A DNA stretch of 64,000 bases from Halotalea alkalilenta DSM 17697 (GCF_000621205.1 NZ_JHYY01000026.1:61144-125143), one strand, 5' to 3'. Shown: positions 25,786 through 40,542, counted from the stretch's first letter. Notes: generated from the letters alone by a model not told the origin. Numbers and translations: made by a program.

Positions 25786-26847
25786 ATGTCCCGTTTTGCA
25801 CCGCTTTCGTGGCTGCGCCTCAAGGGGCTGGCCTGCGCTTATCGCTATCGCGGTCCACGCTCGGACCATTTCGATGGAGAGCGTTTCTTCAACCACCCGC
25901 CGCTACCCGAACGTACACGCGAGGATTTCAAGCGCTGGCGCCAGGAGCGCAAGAACCACCTTCCGCGCTGGGATTGGCAGCCAGGACCGGAGCCGCCGTG
26001 TCGGCCCGTCGCCGAGGCGGGGGAGGACGAGATTCGGGTGACCCTGGTCAATCATTCGACCTTCCTGATCCAGCTGCCTGGCTTGAACCTGCTGACCGAC
26101 CCGATCTGGTCCGAACGCGCCAGCCCCTTCACCTTTGCGGGCCCGAAGCGTTTCCATCCCCCTGGAGTGGCGCTCGAGGCGTTGCCGCGTATCGATGCGG
26201 TATTGCTCAGTCACAATCACTACGATCACTGTGACGTATGGACTTTGCGCCAGCTGGGGCGGCGATTTCCCAACATGAAATTGTTCACCGGGCTCGGTAA
26301 TCGAAGGCTGTGTCGGGATGCGGGCGTCAGGGTGGTCGAAGAGCTCGATTGGTGGCAGCAGGCCGAGCTTGGCGGGAGTCGGCTGACCTTCGTTCCCGCA
26401 CGTCATTGGGGTGCACGCTCGCTGTGGGACAGGCGCTGCGCGCTGTGGGGTGGCTTCGTGCTCGAGACTTCGCTCGGGAAGATATACTTCGCCGGCGATA
26501 CTGGGTTCGGCGACGACTTCGCCAGGCTGCGACAGCGGTTCGGGCCGATGGCGGTGTCGCTGCTACCGATCGGTGCCTTTCGCCCGCAGTGGTTCATGCG
26601 CGATTTTCACATGGGTCCGGACGAGGCTTTGGAAGCGCATCATCAGCTCGGCAGCAAGCGCAGCCTTGCCTGCCACTTCGGCTGCTTCTCGCTCGCCGAC
26701 GACGGCCAGTTCGAGCCGCAGCAGCGGCTCGAGGCCGCCCGGGAGGCGCGAGGGATCGATCCCGAGGCTTTCGTCGTGCCGAAGCCGGGAGAGACCCTGC
26801 GCTACTCCAGGCGTTCCCTCTCGGGGGAGCCCGAACTGGCCCTTTGA
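25786..26847 (+). CDS. Metallo-beta-lactamase-fold hydrolase (NAPE-PLD/UlaG-like)
   Basis: 353 aa. HxHxDH motif in LLSHNHYDHCD (near residues 140-150), followed by ARHWGAR, FAGDTGFGDDF and a late His in LACHFGCF. The strand VTLVNHSTFLIQLPGLNLLTDPIWSERASPF is characteristic of NAPE-PLD-like enzymes. A phospholipase-D-like or other phosphodiesterase activity is possible; the substrate cannot be read from the sequence. It precedes carA and is separate from it by a leader region. Confidence 0.82.
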   Translation: MSRFAPLSWLRLKGLACAYRYRGPRSDHFDGERFFNHPPLPERTREDFKRWRQERKNHLPRWDWQPGPEPPCRPVAEAGEDEIRVTLVNHSTFLIQLPGLNLLTDPIWSERASPFTFAGPKRFHPPGVALEALPRIDAVLLSHNHYDHCDVWTLRQLGRRFPNMKLFTGLGNRRLCRDAGVRVVEELDWWQQAELGGSRLTFVPARHWGARSLWDRRCALWGGFVLETSLGKIYFAGDTGFGDDFARLRQRFGPMAVSLLPIGAFRPQWFMRDFHMGPDEALEAHHQLGSKRSLACHFGCFSLADDGQFEPQQRLEAAREARGIDPEAFVVPKPGETLRYSRRSLSGEPELAL

Positions 26848-26941
26848 GTCCGGATATCGTAGAATCAGAAAAATTTGGCCTCGGGCAAAGGTGTGTGGCC
26901 CCGCAAAGGCGAATCGGGTCCCGGCTCTCTGGAGTCAAGGA
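26848..26941 (+). other. carA upstream region
   Basis: AT-richer stretch directly after the hydrolase gene that should contain the carA promoter. I find no convincing -35/-10 pair with proper spacing. Confidence 0.3.
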
Positions 26942-26983
26942 ATGCAAGGGTGCCGATACAGGACTGCACGGAAAGCGGGATGA
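26942..26983 (+). CDS. Putative carAB leader peptide
   Basis: Thirteen codons, MQGCRYRTARKAG then TGA, with GGAG seven bases upstream. Three of 13 residues are Arg. The final codons lie inside the left arm of the terminator hairpin that follows, so a ribosome here would control folding of that hairpin. A leader peptide with attenuation has been described for carA of Pseudomonas aeruginosa by my recollection; the match in layout is inference. Confidence 0.5.
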   Translation: MQGCRYRTARKAG

Positions 26984-27010
26984 AGCCTTCGGGATTCGTC
27001 CCGCTTTTTT
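26972..27010 (+). terminator. Intrinsic terminator in the carA leader (attenuator candidate)
   Basis: AAAGCGGGA pairs with TCCCGCTTT, with internal GAA/TTC pairing, then a run of six T. It lies 147 bases before the carA start and overlaps the end of the leader peptide frame. Confidence 0.7.
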
Positions 27011-27156
27011 ACGCGCGGCAAGCTTTCATCCCTCACGCCGCCTCGAGGTGAACACCAGGATCCAACCACGCTCGGTTCGACCGCCGGCCGCGCTTCGCGG
27101 CGTAGCGGCGGTCTCTCTCGGCCGGGCGTCCATCTTGTCTTCGGGAGGACAGAGCC

Positions 27157-28308
27157 TTGATCAAACCCGCGATACTGGCATTGGCGGACGGCAGTGTGTT
27201 CCATGGCGTCTCCATCGGGGCCGATGGCCAGACCAGTGGGGAAGTCGTGTTCAACACGGCGATGACCGGCTATCAGGAGATTCTTACCGATCCCTCCTAC
27301 CTGCGACAGATCGTCACCCTGACCTATCCCCACATAGGCAACACCGGGGTCAATGAGGAGGACGTCGAGTCCAGCAGGGTCTGTGCCTCGGGCTTGGTGA
27401 TCCGCGACCTGCCGCGACTGGTCAGCAGCTTTCGCAGCCAGCAAGCGCTGGATGAGTACCTCCGTGCCCAGGGTATCGTCGGCATCGCCGATATCGATAC
27501 GCGTCGCCTGACTCGCATCCTGCGCGACAAGGGCGCGCAGAACGGCGCCATTCTGGCTGGTCCCGCAGCCGAAGGCAGCGATGCGCCGGCGCGGGCTATC
27601 GAGCTGGCGCGCGAGTTCCCCGGTCTCAAGGGCATGGACCTCGCCCGGGTCGCATCGACTACCGAGCGGCTCGAGTGGCACGATGGCGAATGGGTGCTCG
27701 GCAAAGGCTACAGCGACTTCGAGCAGCGCGAACGCCCCTATCATGTGGTCGCCTACGACTATGGCACCAAGTACAACATCTTCCGTATGCTCACCGAGCG
27801 CAGTTGTCGGCTGACCATCGTTCCCGCCGAGACCTCCGCCGAGGAGGTGCTCGCGCTCGCGCCCGACGGTGTCTTCCTCTCCAACGGTCCTGGCGATCCC
27901 GAGCCATGCGACTACGCGATCGAGGCGATCGCGGCGCTGTGCGAGGCCAAGGTGCCGGTGTTCGGCATCTGTCTCGGCCATCAGCTGCTCGCGCTGGCGA
28001 GCGGAGCGAAGACGGTGAAGATGGGACACGGCCACCACGGTGCCAATCACCCGGTGCAGGATCTCGATACCGGCAAGGTGATGATCACCAGCCAGAACCA
28101 TGGCTTTGCCGCCGACGAAGCGAGCCTGCCCGGCAATCTGCGCGCTACCCATCGCTCGCTGTTCGACGGCACGCTGCAGGGCATCGAACGTACCGATTGT
28201 CCTGCGTTCAGCTTCCAGGGGCATCCCGAAGCGAGCCCGGGTCCCCACGACGTGGCACCGCTGTTCGATCGCTTCATCGCGATGATGGCCGCGCACAAGG
28301 GCCACTGA
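27157..28308 (+). CDS. carA: Carbamoyl-phosphate synthase small subunit CarA
   Basis: 383 aa from a TTG with GGGAGGA upstream ([12 protein letters not shown] read as [12 protein letters not shown]). The glutamine amidotransferase domain has the nucleophile in [12 protein letters not shown], with the His-Glu pair in [14 protein letters not shown]. It supplies ammonia from glutamine to CarB for carbamoyl phosphate in arginine and pyrimidine synthesis. It is followed by carB and greA, as in Pseudomonas. Confidence 0.97.
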   Translation: MIKPAILALADGSVFHGVSIGADGQTSGEVVFNTAMTGYQEILTDPSYLRQIVTLTYPHIGNTGVNEEDVESSRVCASGLVIRDLPRLVSSFRSQQALDEYLRAQGIVGIADIDTRRLTRILRDKGAQNGAILAGPAAEGSDAPARAIELAREFPGLKGMDLARVASTTERLEWHDGEWVLGKGYSDFEQRERPYHVVAYDYGTKYNIFRMLTERSCRLTIVPAETSAEEVLALAPDGVFLSNGPGDPEPCDYAIEAIAALCEAKVPVFGICLGHQLLALASGAKTVKMGHGHHGANHPVQDLDTGKVMITSQNHGFAADEASLPGNLRATHRSLFDGTLQGIERTDCPAFSFQGHPEASPGPHDVAPLFDRFIAMMAAHKGH

Positions 28309-28402
28309 TACGCAGGGCCGCGCGACTACTCGCCGTGCGGTCGCATCACCTTCGAGAACTCGGGATCTTCCCGGGGAAGCAAAGCACATCGCGGATACCG
28401 TC

Positions 28403-31635
<3,233 letters not shown>

Positions 31636-31636
<1 letters not shown>

Positions 31637-32112
31637 TGAACAAGGTGCCCATGACGGTCGAAGGCGAAAAGCGCCTTCGCGATGAGCTCACTCAGCTGAA
31701 AAGCGTCGAGCGGCCGAAGGTGATCAGCGACATCGCTGAAGCCCGCGAGCACGGTGATCTCAAGGAGAACGCCGAGTATCACGCTGCGCGCGAGCAGCAG
31801 GGCTTCATCGAAGGGCGTATCAAGGAGATCGAGGGCAAGCTGTCGAATGCCCAGGTGATCGATGTCGCCAAGATGCCGAAGAATGGCAAAGTGATCTTTG
31901 GTGTGACCGTCACTCTGCTCAACCTCGATACTGATGAGACCACCCGCTACCGGATCGTTGGCGAGGACGAGGCGGAGATCAAAGCCGGCAAGATCTCGGT
32001 CACCTCACCGATCGCGCGTGCGCTGATCGGCAAGGAGGAGGGGGATGTGGTGCTTGTGCGTACGCCCGGTGGCGACGTCGAGTACGAGATCAGCGAAGTC
32101 GAGCATATCTGA
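31636..32112 (+). CDS. greA: Transcription elongation factor GreA
   Basis: 158 aa from ATG overlapping the carB stop (TGATG) with AGGAG upstream; a GTG one codon earlier is possible. The N-terminal coiled coil contains the acidic tip [21 protein letters not shown]. The C-terminal FKBP-like domain ends in [13 protein letters not shown]. It rescues backtracked RNA polymerase by stimulating transcript cleavage. Confidence 0.97.
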
Positions 32113-32130
32113 CCCGGCCTCCAAGCCGTG

Positions 32131-32177
32131 GCAGACACCAACGCCCGCGAGTGCCCCTCGCGGGCGTTGGTGTCTGC
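32131..32177. terminator. Long perfect hairpin after greA, without T-run
   Basis: A 21-bp perfect inverted repeat (left arm 32131-32151, right arm 32157-32177) with loop TGCCC, 18 bases after greA. No T-tract follows, so it may be a rho-dependent end or a 3' stabilising structure. Confidence 0.6.
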
Positions 32178-32292
32178 GATGGGATAGAATTCCTCGCGTC
32201 GAAATATTAAGCCGATCGTCAGTTTCTTCCGGTAGCGCGGCCATTCCTGCAACCTCTTTGGCCGGTGAAAGGATCATCATCGAGGGAGCGAC

Positions 32293-33084
32293 ATGGAGTT
32301 TCTGCTGTATCTGGTGCTGGGGGCCTGCTCGGGAGTGCTGGCGGGGCTGTTCGGAGTCGGTGGTGGGCTGATCATCGTGCCGGTGTTGGTCTACAGCTTC
32401 GCCGCCCATGGCATGGACGCCAACATTCTCACCCACCTCGCGGTCGGCACTTCGCTGGCGACCATCGTATTCACCTCGATCAACTCGGTGCTGGGCCATC
32501 AGAAGAAGGGCGCCGTACGCTGGCACCTGGTGCTGTGGATGACGGTCGGGATCGTCTTCGGCTCGGTGCTCGGGGGGCTCACCGCGTCCTACATTTCAGG
32601 GCCGCGCCTGCAGACCATCATCGGGGTGTTCGCAATCTGCATGGCGATCCAGCTCGCTTTCAATCTCAAGCCCAAAGGGGGCGATGGCACTTTTGCCCAG
32701 CCGAGCAGGCTATGGCTGAACACGGCGGGAGTGGTGATCGGCTGGGCCTCGGCGATCTTCGGCATCGGTGGTGGCTCGCTGACCGTACCGCTACTGGCGT
32801 GGAAGAACCTGCCGATGCAGCAGGCGGTGGCGACATCCGCTGCCTGCGGCCTGCCGATCGCGATATTCGGCGCGCTGTCGTTCATGTACTTCGGATGGGG
32901 CGAGAGCGGGCTGCCGCAGTACAGCGTCGGCTTCGTCTACCTGCCTGCGGTGGTCGGCATCGCCTTGACCAGCATGGTCTTCGCCCGGTTCGGGGTCAGG
33001 CTGGCGCATCGGCTGTCGCAGACGATGCTGCGGCGCCTGTTCGCACTGCTGCTGTTCTGCGTTGGCTTGAGCTTCGTGATCTGA
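32293..33084 (+). CDS. TSUP-family transporter (TauE/SafE)
   Basis: 263 aa with about eight membrane segments. The two repeated halves each carry a Gly-rich motif: GLFGVGGGLIIVPVL near residue 20 and AIFGIGGGSLTVPLL near 158. This is the TauE/SafE (TSUP) family, usually exporters or importers of sulfite or organosulfur anions. The substrate is not determined. A GGGAG ribosome site precedes the ATG. It stands alone between greA and yhbY. Confidence 0.9.
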   Translation: MEFLLYLVLGACSGVLAGLFGVGGGLIIVPVLVYSFAAHGMDANILTHLAVGTSLATIVFTSINSVLGHQKKGAVRWHLVLWMTVGIVFGSVLGGLTASYISGPRLQTIIGVFAICMAIQLAFNLKPKGGDGTFAQPSRLWLNTAGVVIGWASAIFGIGGGSLTVPLLAWKNLPMQQAVATSAACGLPIAIFGALSFMYFGWGESGLPQYSVGFVYLPAVVGIALTSMVFARFGVRLAHRLSQTMLRRLFALLLFCVGLSFVI

Positions 33085-33143
33085 GCGGTGCGTGCCAGGG
33101 AAGGGTGAGAAGAATGGGCCGGCGGCGGCGCGCCGCCGGTGGC

Positions 33144-33461
33144 TCATTCGGATCTGCTGAAGCGCTGGACGTTGGAGAGCTTCGGCGAAGCCTTCGGGTT
33201 GCGGCGATACAGTAGCGCCATCTTGCCGATCTTCTGGATCAGCTCCGCGCCGCTGTGGGAGCATGCCGCGGCAATCTGGGCTTCGCGCTCTTCGCGGTCG
33301 TTGCTCATCAATTTGATCTTGATCAGTTCGTGATCGGCGAGTGCGCGTTCCAGCTCGTTGAGAGCGCCTTCGCTGAGGCCGTTCTCCGACACCTGAACCA
33401 CCGGGTCGAGATGGTGGCCGATGCTGCGGAAGCTTTTCTTTTGAGCCGACGAGAGTGACAT
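33144..33461 (-). CDS. yhbY: YhbY family RNA-binding (CRM-domain) protein
   Basis: 105 aa from MSLSSAQKKSFRSIGHHLDP. A CRM-domain pattern is seen: LSEGALNELERALADHELIKIKLM followed by AACSHSGAELIQKIGKMALLYR. It binds pre-50S ribosomal particles in E. coli. It is divergent from rlmE, as in other gammaproteobacteria. Confidence 0.93.
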   Translation of the reverse strand: MSLSSAQKKSFRSIGHHLDPVVQVSENGLSEGALNELERALADHELIKIKLMSNDREEREAQIAAACSHSGAELIQKIGKMALLYRRNPKASPKLSNVQRFSRSE

Positions 33462-33540
33462 GATAGTTTGAATGGCCTGTGTTGGTACCTGAATGCTGAC
33501 CGCGCAGTCTACCCCAAGCCTTGGACGTCGCGATAGCGTG

Positions 33541-34287
33541 ATGTTCATGCAGCCATTCGCTGTTTTTCGTTCCCCCGCAAGACTCCCAGGTGACCCCTTG
33601 GCCCGTTCATCTTCCGGCGATGCCGGTGATTCCTCTTCTCCGAAGCGCAAGAACGCCGCCAGCCGATCGAGTGCCGGCTGGCTGAAGGAGCATTTCGACG
33701 ACCCCTATGTGAAGCGCTCATGGGTCGATGGCTATCGTTCGCGAGCCAGCTACAAGCTGCTCGAGATCGATGATAAGGATCAACTGCTGAAGCCTGGCAT
33801 GACCGTGGTCGATCTTGGCGCCGCCCCCGGTGGATGGAGCCAGGTCGTGGCCAAGCGGGTCGGAGCGCAGGGCGTGGTGATCGCTTCCGACATCCTCGAC
33901 ATGGAGCCGCTCGCTGGCGTCGAGTTCATTAAGGGTGACTTCACCGAGGAGGCGGTGCTCGATGCTATCTTGTCCGCCCTTGGTGGGCGCCGGGTTGGTG
34001 GGCGCCGGGTAGACATGGTGATCTCCGACATGGCGCCGAACATGAGTGGGCAGAACGCCATTGATCAGCCGGGTGCGATGTACCTGGTCGAGCTCGCGCT
34101 CGACCTGGCGCGACAGGTGCTGAAGCCGAATGGAGATTTTCTTGCCAAGGTGTTCCAAGGAGAAGGCTTCGAGGCTTATCTCAAGGAGCTGCGAGGCTCC
34201 TTCACCAAGGTCATCAGCCGCAAGCCGGCGGCTTCCCGTCCCCGTTCGCGTGAAATCTATCTGCTCGGTCGCGGTTTCAAAGGGTGA
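33541..34287 (+). CDS. rlmE: 23S rRNA 2'-O-methyltransferase RlmE
   Basis: About 248 aa from the ATG used here; E. coli RlmE would correspond to a start nearer [16 protein letters not shown], and a TTG at 33598 is an alternative. SAM motif [15 protein letters not shown]; catalytic K-D-K-E set (the Lys of [32 protein letters not shown]). It methylates U2552 of 23S rRNA. A 15-bp tandem duplication inserts [10 protein letters not shown] before DMVISDMAP, five residues longer than E. coli. It precedes ftsH as usual. Confidence 0.92.
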   Translation: MFMQPFAVFRSPARLPGDPLARSSSGDAGDSSSPKRKNAASRSSAGWLKEHFDDPYVKRSWVDGYRSRASYKLLEIDDKDQLLKPGMTVVDLGAAPGGWSQVVAKRVGAQGVVIASDILDMEPLAGVEFIKGDFTEEAVLDAILSALGGRRVGGRRVDMVISDMAPNMSGQNAIDQPGAMYLVELALDLARQVLKPNGDFLAKVFQGEGFEAYLKELRGSFTKVISRKPAASRPRSREIYLLGRGFKG

Positions 34288-34476
34288 GCTTTCCTCCCAA
34301 GGCGAACGTGCGATACTTGCATAGAGAGGCCGTTGCCCCCATCTCGCTAGATATGCTGCACTTAGGCGTCATGCCGGTGTAGGGTGAAAGGGGCGTGCTC
34401 GATAGGCCGCAGAGGGTCAGGCGTGTCCGTCGGTCCCGGACGGTGGTTAAAGACTTAGCGTAGTGAGGGTGTCCCC

Positions 34477-36435
34477 TTGAACGACATGGCCAAGAACCTG
34501 ATTCTCTGGTTGGTCATCGCAGCGGTCCTGCTGACGGTGTTCAACAATTTCAGCGTCGATTCCTCGCCGCAGTCGATGAACTATTCCCAGTTCGTCCAGC
34601 AGGTGCAGAACGACCAGATCCGGCGAGTCACTATCGACGGGTACGTGATCCGCGGTGAGCGCGGCGACGGCTCCAACTTCCAGACCATCCGCCCCGCGGC
34701 GGACGACCCGCGTCTGATGGACGACCTGCTCAGCCACAACGTGGTGGTCGAAGGGCGTGAGCCCCAGGAGCAGAGCATCTGGTCGCGGCTGCTGATCGCC
34801 AGTTTCCCGATCCTGATCATCCTCGCCATCTTCCTGTTCTTCATGCGCCAGATGCAGGGCGGCGCAGGCGGCAAGGGCGGTCCGATGAGCTTCGGCAAGT
34901 CGAAGGCCAAGCTGCTCTCGCAGGATCAGATCAAGACCACTTTCAAGGACGTCGCCGGCTGCGACGAAGCCAAGGAGGAGGTCGAGGAGGTCGTCGACTT
35001 CCTTCGCGATCCCACCAAGTTCCAGCGCCTAGGCGGCAAGATCCCGCGCGGGCTTCTGATGGTGGGGCCGCCCGGTACTGGTAAGACGCTGCTCGCCAAG
35101 GCGATCGCCGGCGAGGCGAAGGTGCCGTTTTTCAGTATTTCCGGTTCCGACTTCGTCGAGATGTTCGTCGGCGTCGGTGCCTCTCGCGTGCGCGACATGT
35201 TCGAACAGGCCAAGAAGCAGGCGCCCTGTATCATCTTCATCGACGAGATCGATGCGGTCGGCCGCTCGCGTGGCTCCGGCATGGGAGGGGGCGGCCATGA
35301 CGAGCGTGAGCAGACGCTCAACCAGCTGCTGGTGGAAATGGACGGGTTCGAGGCCAACGACGGCACCATCGTCATCGCCGCGACCAACCGTCCGGACGTC
35401 CTCGACCCCGCGCTGTTGCGCCCAGGGCGCTTCGACCGCCAGGTGACCGTTGGCCTGCCCGACATCCGTGGCCGTGAGCACATCCTCAAGGTCCACCTGC
35501 GCAAGGTGCCGCTGGCCGATGACGTGCGTCCCGAGCTGATCGCCCGCGGTACGCCCGGCTTCTCCGGCGCCGAGCTCGCCAACGTGGTCAACGAGGCGGC
35601 GCTGTTCGCCGCGCGGCGCAACCTTCGCGTGGTGGGTATGCGAGAGCTCGAGGAAGCCAAGGACAAGATCATGATGGGTGCCGAGCGGCGCTCGATGGTG
35701 ATGTCCGAGAAAGAGAAGAGCAACACCGCTTATCACGAAGCGGGTCACGCGATCATCGGCCTGCTGGTGCCCGAGCACGACCCGGTCTACAAGGTCACCA
35801 TCATCCCGCGCGGTCGTGCGCTCGGAGTGACCATGTTCCTGCCCAACGAGGATCGCTACAGCTATTCTCGCCAGCAGTTGATCAGCCAGATCTGCTCGCT
35901 GTTCGGTGGACGCATTGCCGAGGAGATGACGCTGGGTCCGAACGGTGTCACCACCGGGGCTTCGAACGATATCAAGCGCGCCACTGAGATCGCCCACAGC
36001 ATGGTTGCCAAGTGGGGGCTTTCGGCCGAAATGGGGCCTTTGATGTACGACGAGGACGAGTCCCACCAGTTCCTCGGCGGGCCGGGTGCGAGCGGTTCTA
36101 AGTTCAGCTCCGGCGAGACCTCGACCAAGCTCGATCGCGAGGTTCGCAAGATCATCGATGAGTGCTATGCCAGGGCCAAGCAGATCCTCCATGACAATCG
36201 GGACAAGCTGGATCTGATGGCGGAGGCGTTGATTCACTATGAAACCATCGACGCCGATCAGATCAGGGAAATCATGGAAGGTCGCTTCCCTTCGCCGCCC
36301 AAGGGCGACAATAGCGGTGGGCCGAGCGGCGGTGCCGTGGTCGAGAGTGACGGAAAGGCAGAGGGTGCCCCGCCGAGCGAAAGCGGCGACGATCGCCCCC
36401 GTCCTGGTGACCCGGTCGGTGGCCCGGCGAACTGA
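34477..36435 (+). CDS. ftsH: ATP-dependent zinc metalloprotease FtsH
   Basis: 652 aa from a TTG with GAGG nine bases upstream; the ATG three codons on ([10 protein letters not shown]) matches the E. coli start but lies far from that site. Two membrane segments (about 8-25 and 101-122) enclose a periplasmic part. The AAA domain has GPPGTGKT near residue 197, and the protease site HEAGH is near 420. The C-terminal tail is Gly/Ser/Pro-rich and disordered. It degrades membrane proteins and regulators such as sigma32 and LpxC. Confidence 0.97.
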   Translation: MNDMAKNLILWLVIAAVLLTVFNNFSVDSSPQSMNYSQFVQQVQNDQIRRVTIDGYVIRGERGDGSNFQTIRPAADDPRLMDDLLSHNVVVEGREPQEQSIWSRLLIASFPILIILAIFLFFMRQMQGGAGGKGGPMSFGKSKAKLLSQDQIKTTFKDVAGCDEAKEEVEEVVDFLRDPTKFQRLGGKIPRGLLMVGPPGTGKTLLAKAIAGEAKVPFFSISGSDFVEMFVGVGASRVRDMFEQAKKQAPCIIFIDEIDAVGRSRGSGMGGGGHDEREQTLNQLLVEMDGFEANDGTIVIAATNRPDVLDPALLRPGRFDRQVTVGLPDIRGREHILKVHLRKVPLADDVRPELIARGTPGFSGAELANVVNEAALFAARRNLRVVGMRELEEAKDKIMMGAERRSMVMSEKEKSNTAYHEAGHAIIGLLVPEHDPVYKVTIIPRGRALGVTMFLPNEDRYSYSRQQLISQICSLFGGRIAEEMTLGPNGVTTGASNDIKRATEIAHSMVAKWGLSAEMGPLMYDEDESHQFLGGPGASGSKFSSGETSTKLDREVRKIIDECYARAKQILHDNRDKLDLMAEALIHYETIDADQIREIMEGRFPSPPKGDNSGGPSGGAVVESDGKAEGAPPSESGDDRPRPGDPVGGPAN

Positions 36436-36533
36436 GCCACCGTCCCAATCGCTGGAAGTCGCGTCCGCCTGCTCGGTGGTCGCGGCTTTTCACCTTAGGT
36501 TTCCCTCCATTCCCCGCATTCTCTCCTGATCAA

Positions 36534-37423
36534 ATGAAAAGCTATTTCTCTCCTTCCGTTCTCGATTGTGCCGGGCGCTCGCTGGATCTCTCCAGGCCTC
36601 GGGTCATGGGCATCCTCAACGTCACGCCTGACTCTTTCTCCGATGGCGGCAAGCACCTCGGACTCGATGCTGCGCTGAGACACGCGCAGCGGATGATCGA
36701 AGAGGGAGCTTCGCTGATCGACATCGGCGGTGAGTCGACTCGTCCCGGCGCTGCTCCGGTGAGTCTCGAGGAGGAGTTGGATCGGGTCGCGCCAGTGGTC
36801 GAGGCCCTGGTGCGGGAGTTCGAGGTGGTGGTTTCGTTGGATACCAGCTCGGCCGGTGTGATCAGCGAGTGCGGCAGGCTAGGTGCTGGGATGATCAACG
36901 ATGTGCGCTCCCTGACTCGTCCTGGCGCGCTCGAGGCCGCATGCGCGAGCTCGATGGCGATTTGCCTGATGCACATGAACGGTGAGCCCACCGTGATGCA
37001 GTTGGATCCGAGCTACGATCAGGCGATCGAGCTAGAGGTCGGTGGCTTTTTGCGCCAGCGCGTCGACGACTGCGTGGCGGCCGGGATCGATCGCGAGCGG
37101 ATGGTGATCGATCCGGGCTTCGGTTTCGGCAAGCTGCCCGAGCACAATCTTCGACTAATGGCCGAGATGGCCGGGCTGGTCGAACTGGGGCTGCCGATCT
37201 TGGTCGGCACCTCGCGCAAGAGTATGATTGGCGCGGCTCTCGCCGATGCTCAGGGGGTGCCTCGAGCGCTTGGTGAGAAGGGCGAGGGCAGGCTTTACGG
37301 CGGCCTTGCGTTGACTGCGATGGCGGTCGAGCGAGGCGCTCGAATCATTCGAACTCACGACGTGGCGGCGACCTGGGATGTGGTCGAGATGACCTGGGCG
37401 GTGCTGCGTGAGGGAAAGGCATA

Positions 37424-37424
<1 letters not shown>
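36534..37424 (+). CDS. folP: Dihydropteroate synthase FolP
   Basis: 296 aa. TIM-barrel hallmarks: [18 protein letters not shown] (pterin/phosphate loop), [13 protein letters not shown], then [12 protein letters not shown] and GTSRKSMIG. It joins pterin pyrophosphate and p-aminobenzoate in folate synthesis and is the sulfonamide target. Its stop overlaps the glmM start, so the two are coupled. Confidence 0.97.
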
Positions 37425-38812
<1,388 letters not shown>

Positions 38813-38891
38813 CATTGGCGATAGGCGGCGAGTCGAGTTGTATTGCCTCCAGCGCTCCATTACCATTTCCCACCCCATGCGAGGCATGCTC

Positions 38892-39641
38892 ATGCGTACA
38901 CCGCTGATCGCCGGCAACTGGAAGATGAATGGCTCCTCCCGATTGATCGAGGAGTTCGCGCGCGCGCTGGAGGGGTTTCCTTTGCCCCCTACGGTGGAGG
39001 TGGCGCTGCTGCCGCCCTTTCCTTATATCCTCGAGATGCAGCGGGCGCTGCAGGCGGGCGGTGTCAAGATCGGCGCGCAAACGCTCAATCCGCTGCGTTC
39101 AGGGGCGCATACCGGTGAGGTGAGCGGCAGGATGCTCAAGGAGCTCGGGGCGGAATATGTGCTGGTCGGGCATTCCGAGCGACGCCGGCTTTATCGCGAG
39201 AGCGACGAAGACGTCTACGATCGTTTGGTCGCCGCGCTCAACGAGGGGCTGAAGCCTATTCTCTGCGTCGGAGAAACGCTCGAGGAGCGCGATGCCGGAG
39301 ATACCGAGCGAGTGGTGCTGCGCCAGGTCGGCAAGGTAATGGCACCGCTGGAGCCGGAGCAACGCCCCTTGGTCACCATCGCCTACGAGCCGGTATGGGC
39401 GATTGGCAGCGGCCGCACGCCGTCACCGGAGCAAGCGCAGGAAGTGATGGCGACGATCCGTCGCTATCAAGGTGGCTTCGACGCCAAGCTGGCGAGTGGC
39501 CTGAGGCTGCTTTATGGCGGCAGCATGAATGCGCAAAACGCGCAGGAGCTGCTCGCTCAGCCAGACATCGACGGCGGCCTGATCGGTGGTGCTTCGCTCA
39601 AGGTCGACGATTTCTTATCCATTTGTCATGCTGCAGGTTGA
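38892..39641 (+). CDS. tpiA: Triosephosphate isomerase TpiA
   Basis: 249 aa from MRTPLIAGNWKMNGS with GAGG seven bases upstream. Catalytic Lys in GNWKMN, His in VGHSERR, Glu in AYEPVWAIGSGR, and phosphate loop LLYGGSMN. It interconverts dihydroxyacetone phosphate and glyceraldehyde 3-phosphate. It lies between glmM and secG as in Pseudomonas. Confidence 0.97.
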   Translation: MRTPLIAGNWKMNGSSRLIEEFARALEGFPLPPTVEVALLPPFPYILEMQRALQAGGVKIGAQTLNPLRSGAHTGEVSGRMLKELGAEYVLVGHSERRRLYRESDEDVYDRLVAALNEGLKPILCVGETLEERDAGDTERVVLRQVGKVMAPLEPEQRPLVTIAYEPVWAIGSGRTPSPEQAQEVMATIRRYQGGFDAKLASGLRLLYGGSMNAQNAQELLAQPDIDGGLIGGASLKVDDFLSICHAAG

Positions 39642-39645
39642 TTTC

Positions 39646-40113
39646 ATGCAAGTCGTAACCCTTTTGGTTCATGTGCTGCTGGCGATCTCACTGGTTGCGC
39701 TCGTGCTTCTTCAGCAGGGCAAGGGCGCCGAGGCGGGGGCCGCCTTCGGAGGCGGTGCCTCCCAGACCGTTTTCGGTTCGCGTGGCAGCAGCAGCTTCCT
39801 CGCCAAGCTCACAGGGGTGTTGGCGGCGGTCTTCTTCGCCACTTCGGTTGGTCTCGCTTGGTATGCCAATAATGCCGGCAGCGCGCCGATCAGCGGCATT
39901 CCGGATGCGAGCCTGATCGAGCGTCAGCATAGCGGTGTGCCGGTGCTCGACGATGCGCCGGCCCAAGGGCTGGGCAGCGCCGATCCCAGCGAAGCGCCGC
40001 TCACTGCGCCCGAGGCGACGCCGTCGCAAACCCAGGCTGCTCCGGCGCTTGACGATCAAGGGCAGGATGTGGATAATGCTGCGCCAGCACTCGAGGGAAG
40101 CGAGGAGCAGTAA
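39646..40113 (+). CDS. secG: Protein translocase subunit SecG
   Basis: 155 aa. The first membrane segment (VVTLLVHVLLAISLVALVLL) is followed by the conserved loop QQGKGAEAGAAFGGGASQTVFG and a second membrane segment (LTGVLAAVFFATSVGLAWY). The C-terminal 70 residues form an Ala/Pro/Asp-rich tail not present in the shorter E. coli SecG (110 aa). It is part of SecYEG. Confidence 0.95.
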   Translation: MQVVTLLVHVLLAISLVALVLLQQGKGAEAGAAFGGGASQTVFGSRGSSSFLAKLTGVLAAVFFATSVGLAWYANNAGSAPISGIPDASLIERQHSGVPVLDDAPAQGLGSADPSEAPLTAPEATPSQTQAAPALDDQGQDVDNAAPALEGSEEQ

Positions 40114-40180
40114 GCTGCTCGAGACCTTGCGAGTGGAGGGGGTGGTGAATATCCATCCCCGGGCGCTGAAGCAGAAGTGT

Positions 40181-40209
40181 TTGATTGTAAAGGCTTCTGA
40201 GTGTATAGT
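40181..40209 (+). promoter_or_regulatory. Promoter of tRNA-Leu
   Basis: TTGATT, 17-bp spacer, TATAGT; the tRNA begins 15 bases after the -10. Confidence 0.7.
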
Positions 40210-40223
40210 GCCTCAGCCCCGAT

Positions 40224-40310
40224 GCCGAAGTGGTGGAATTGGTAGACACGCTATCTTGAGGGGGTAGTGTCCTTACGGACGTGCGGGTTCAAGTCCCGCC
40301 TTCGGCACCA
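40224..40310 (+). tRNA. leuU: tRNA-Leu (GAG anticodon)
   Basis: 87 nt with long variable arm. Acceptor stem GCCGAAG/CTTCGGC, then ACCA. Anticodon loop TTGAGGG between CTATC and GGTAG gives GAG. T-loop GGTTCAAGTCC is present. It is next to secG as leuU in E. coli. The CCA is encoded. Confidence 0.95.
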
Positions 40311-40411
40311 AATGAAGTTCGTAGGCAGCTTCTTGCCTGCAGGGCGGTAGAAGAGAAAGGAGCGAAGGTTCGCGAAATCCTCCGTTTCCGGTTTGAGGAA
40401 TCAGTACCAGG

Positions 40412-40438
40412 TTGATTCCGGATCGAAAGATCTATAAT
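40412..40438 (+). promoter_or_regulatory. Promoter of tRNA-fMet / rimP operon
   Basis: TTGATT, 15-bp spacer, perfect -10 TATAAT, 14 bases before the tRNA. Confidence 0.65.
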
Positions 40439-40452
40439 ATTTCGCGCGTTGA

Positions 40453-40529
<77 letters not shown>

Positions 40530-40542
40530 AGTTTATTCGAAA

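Noticed and set aside
26844..26865. TTGAGT and TAGAAT as a carA promoter
   Set aside because: Only 10 bases apart, too short for sigma70.
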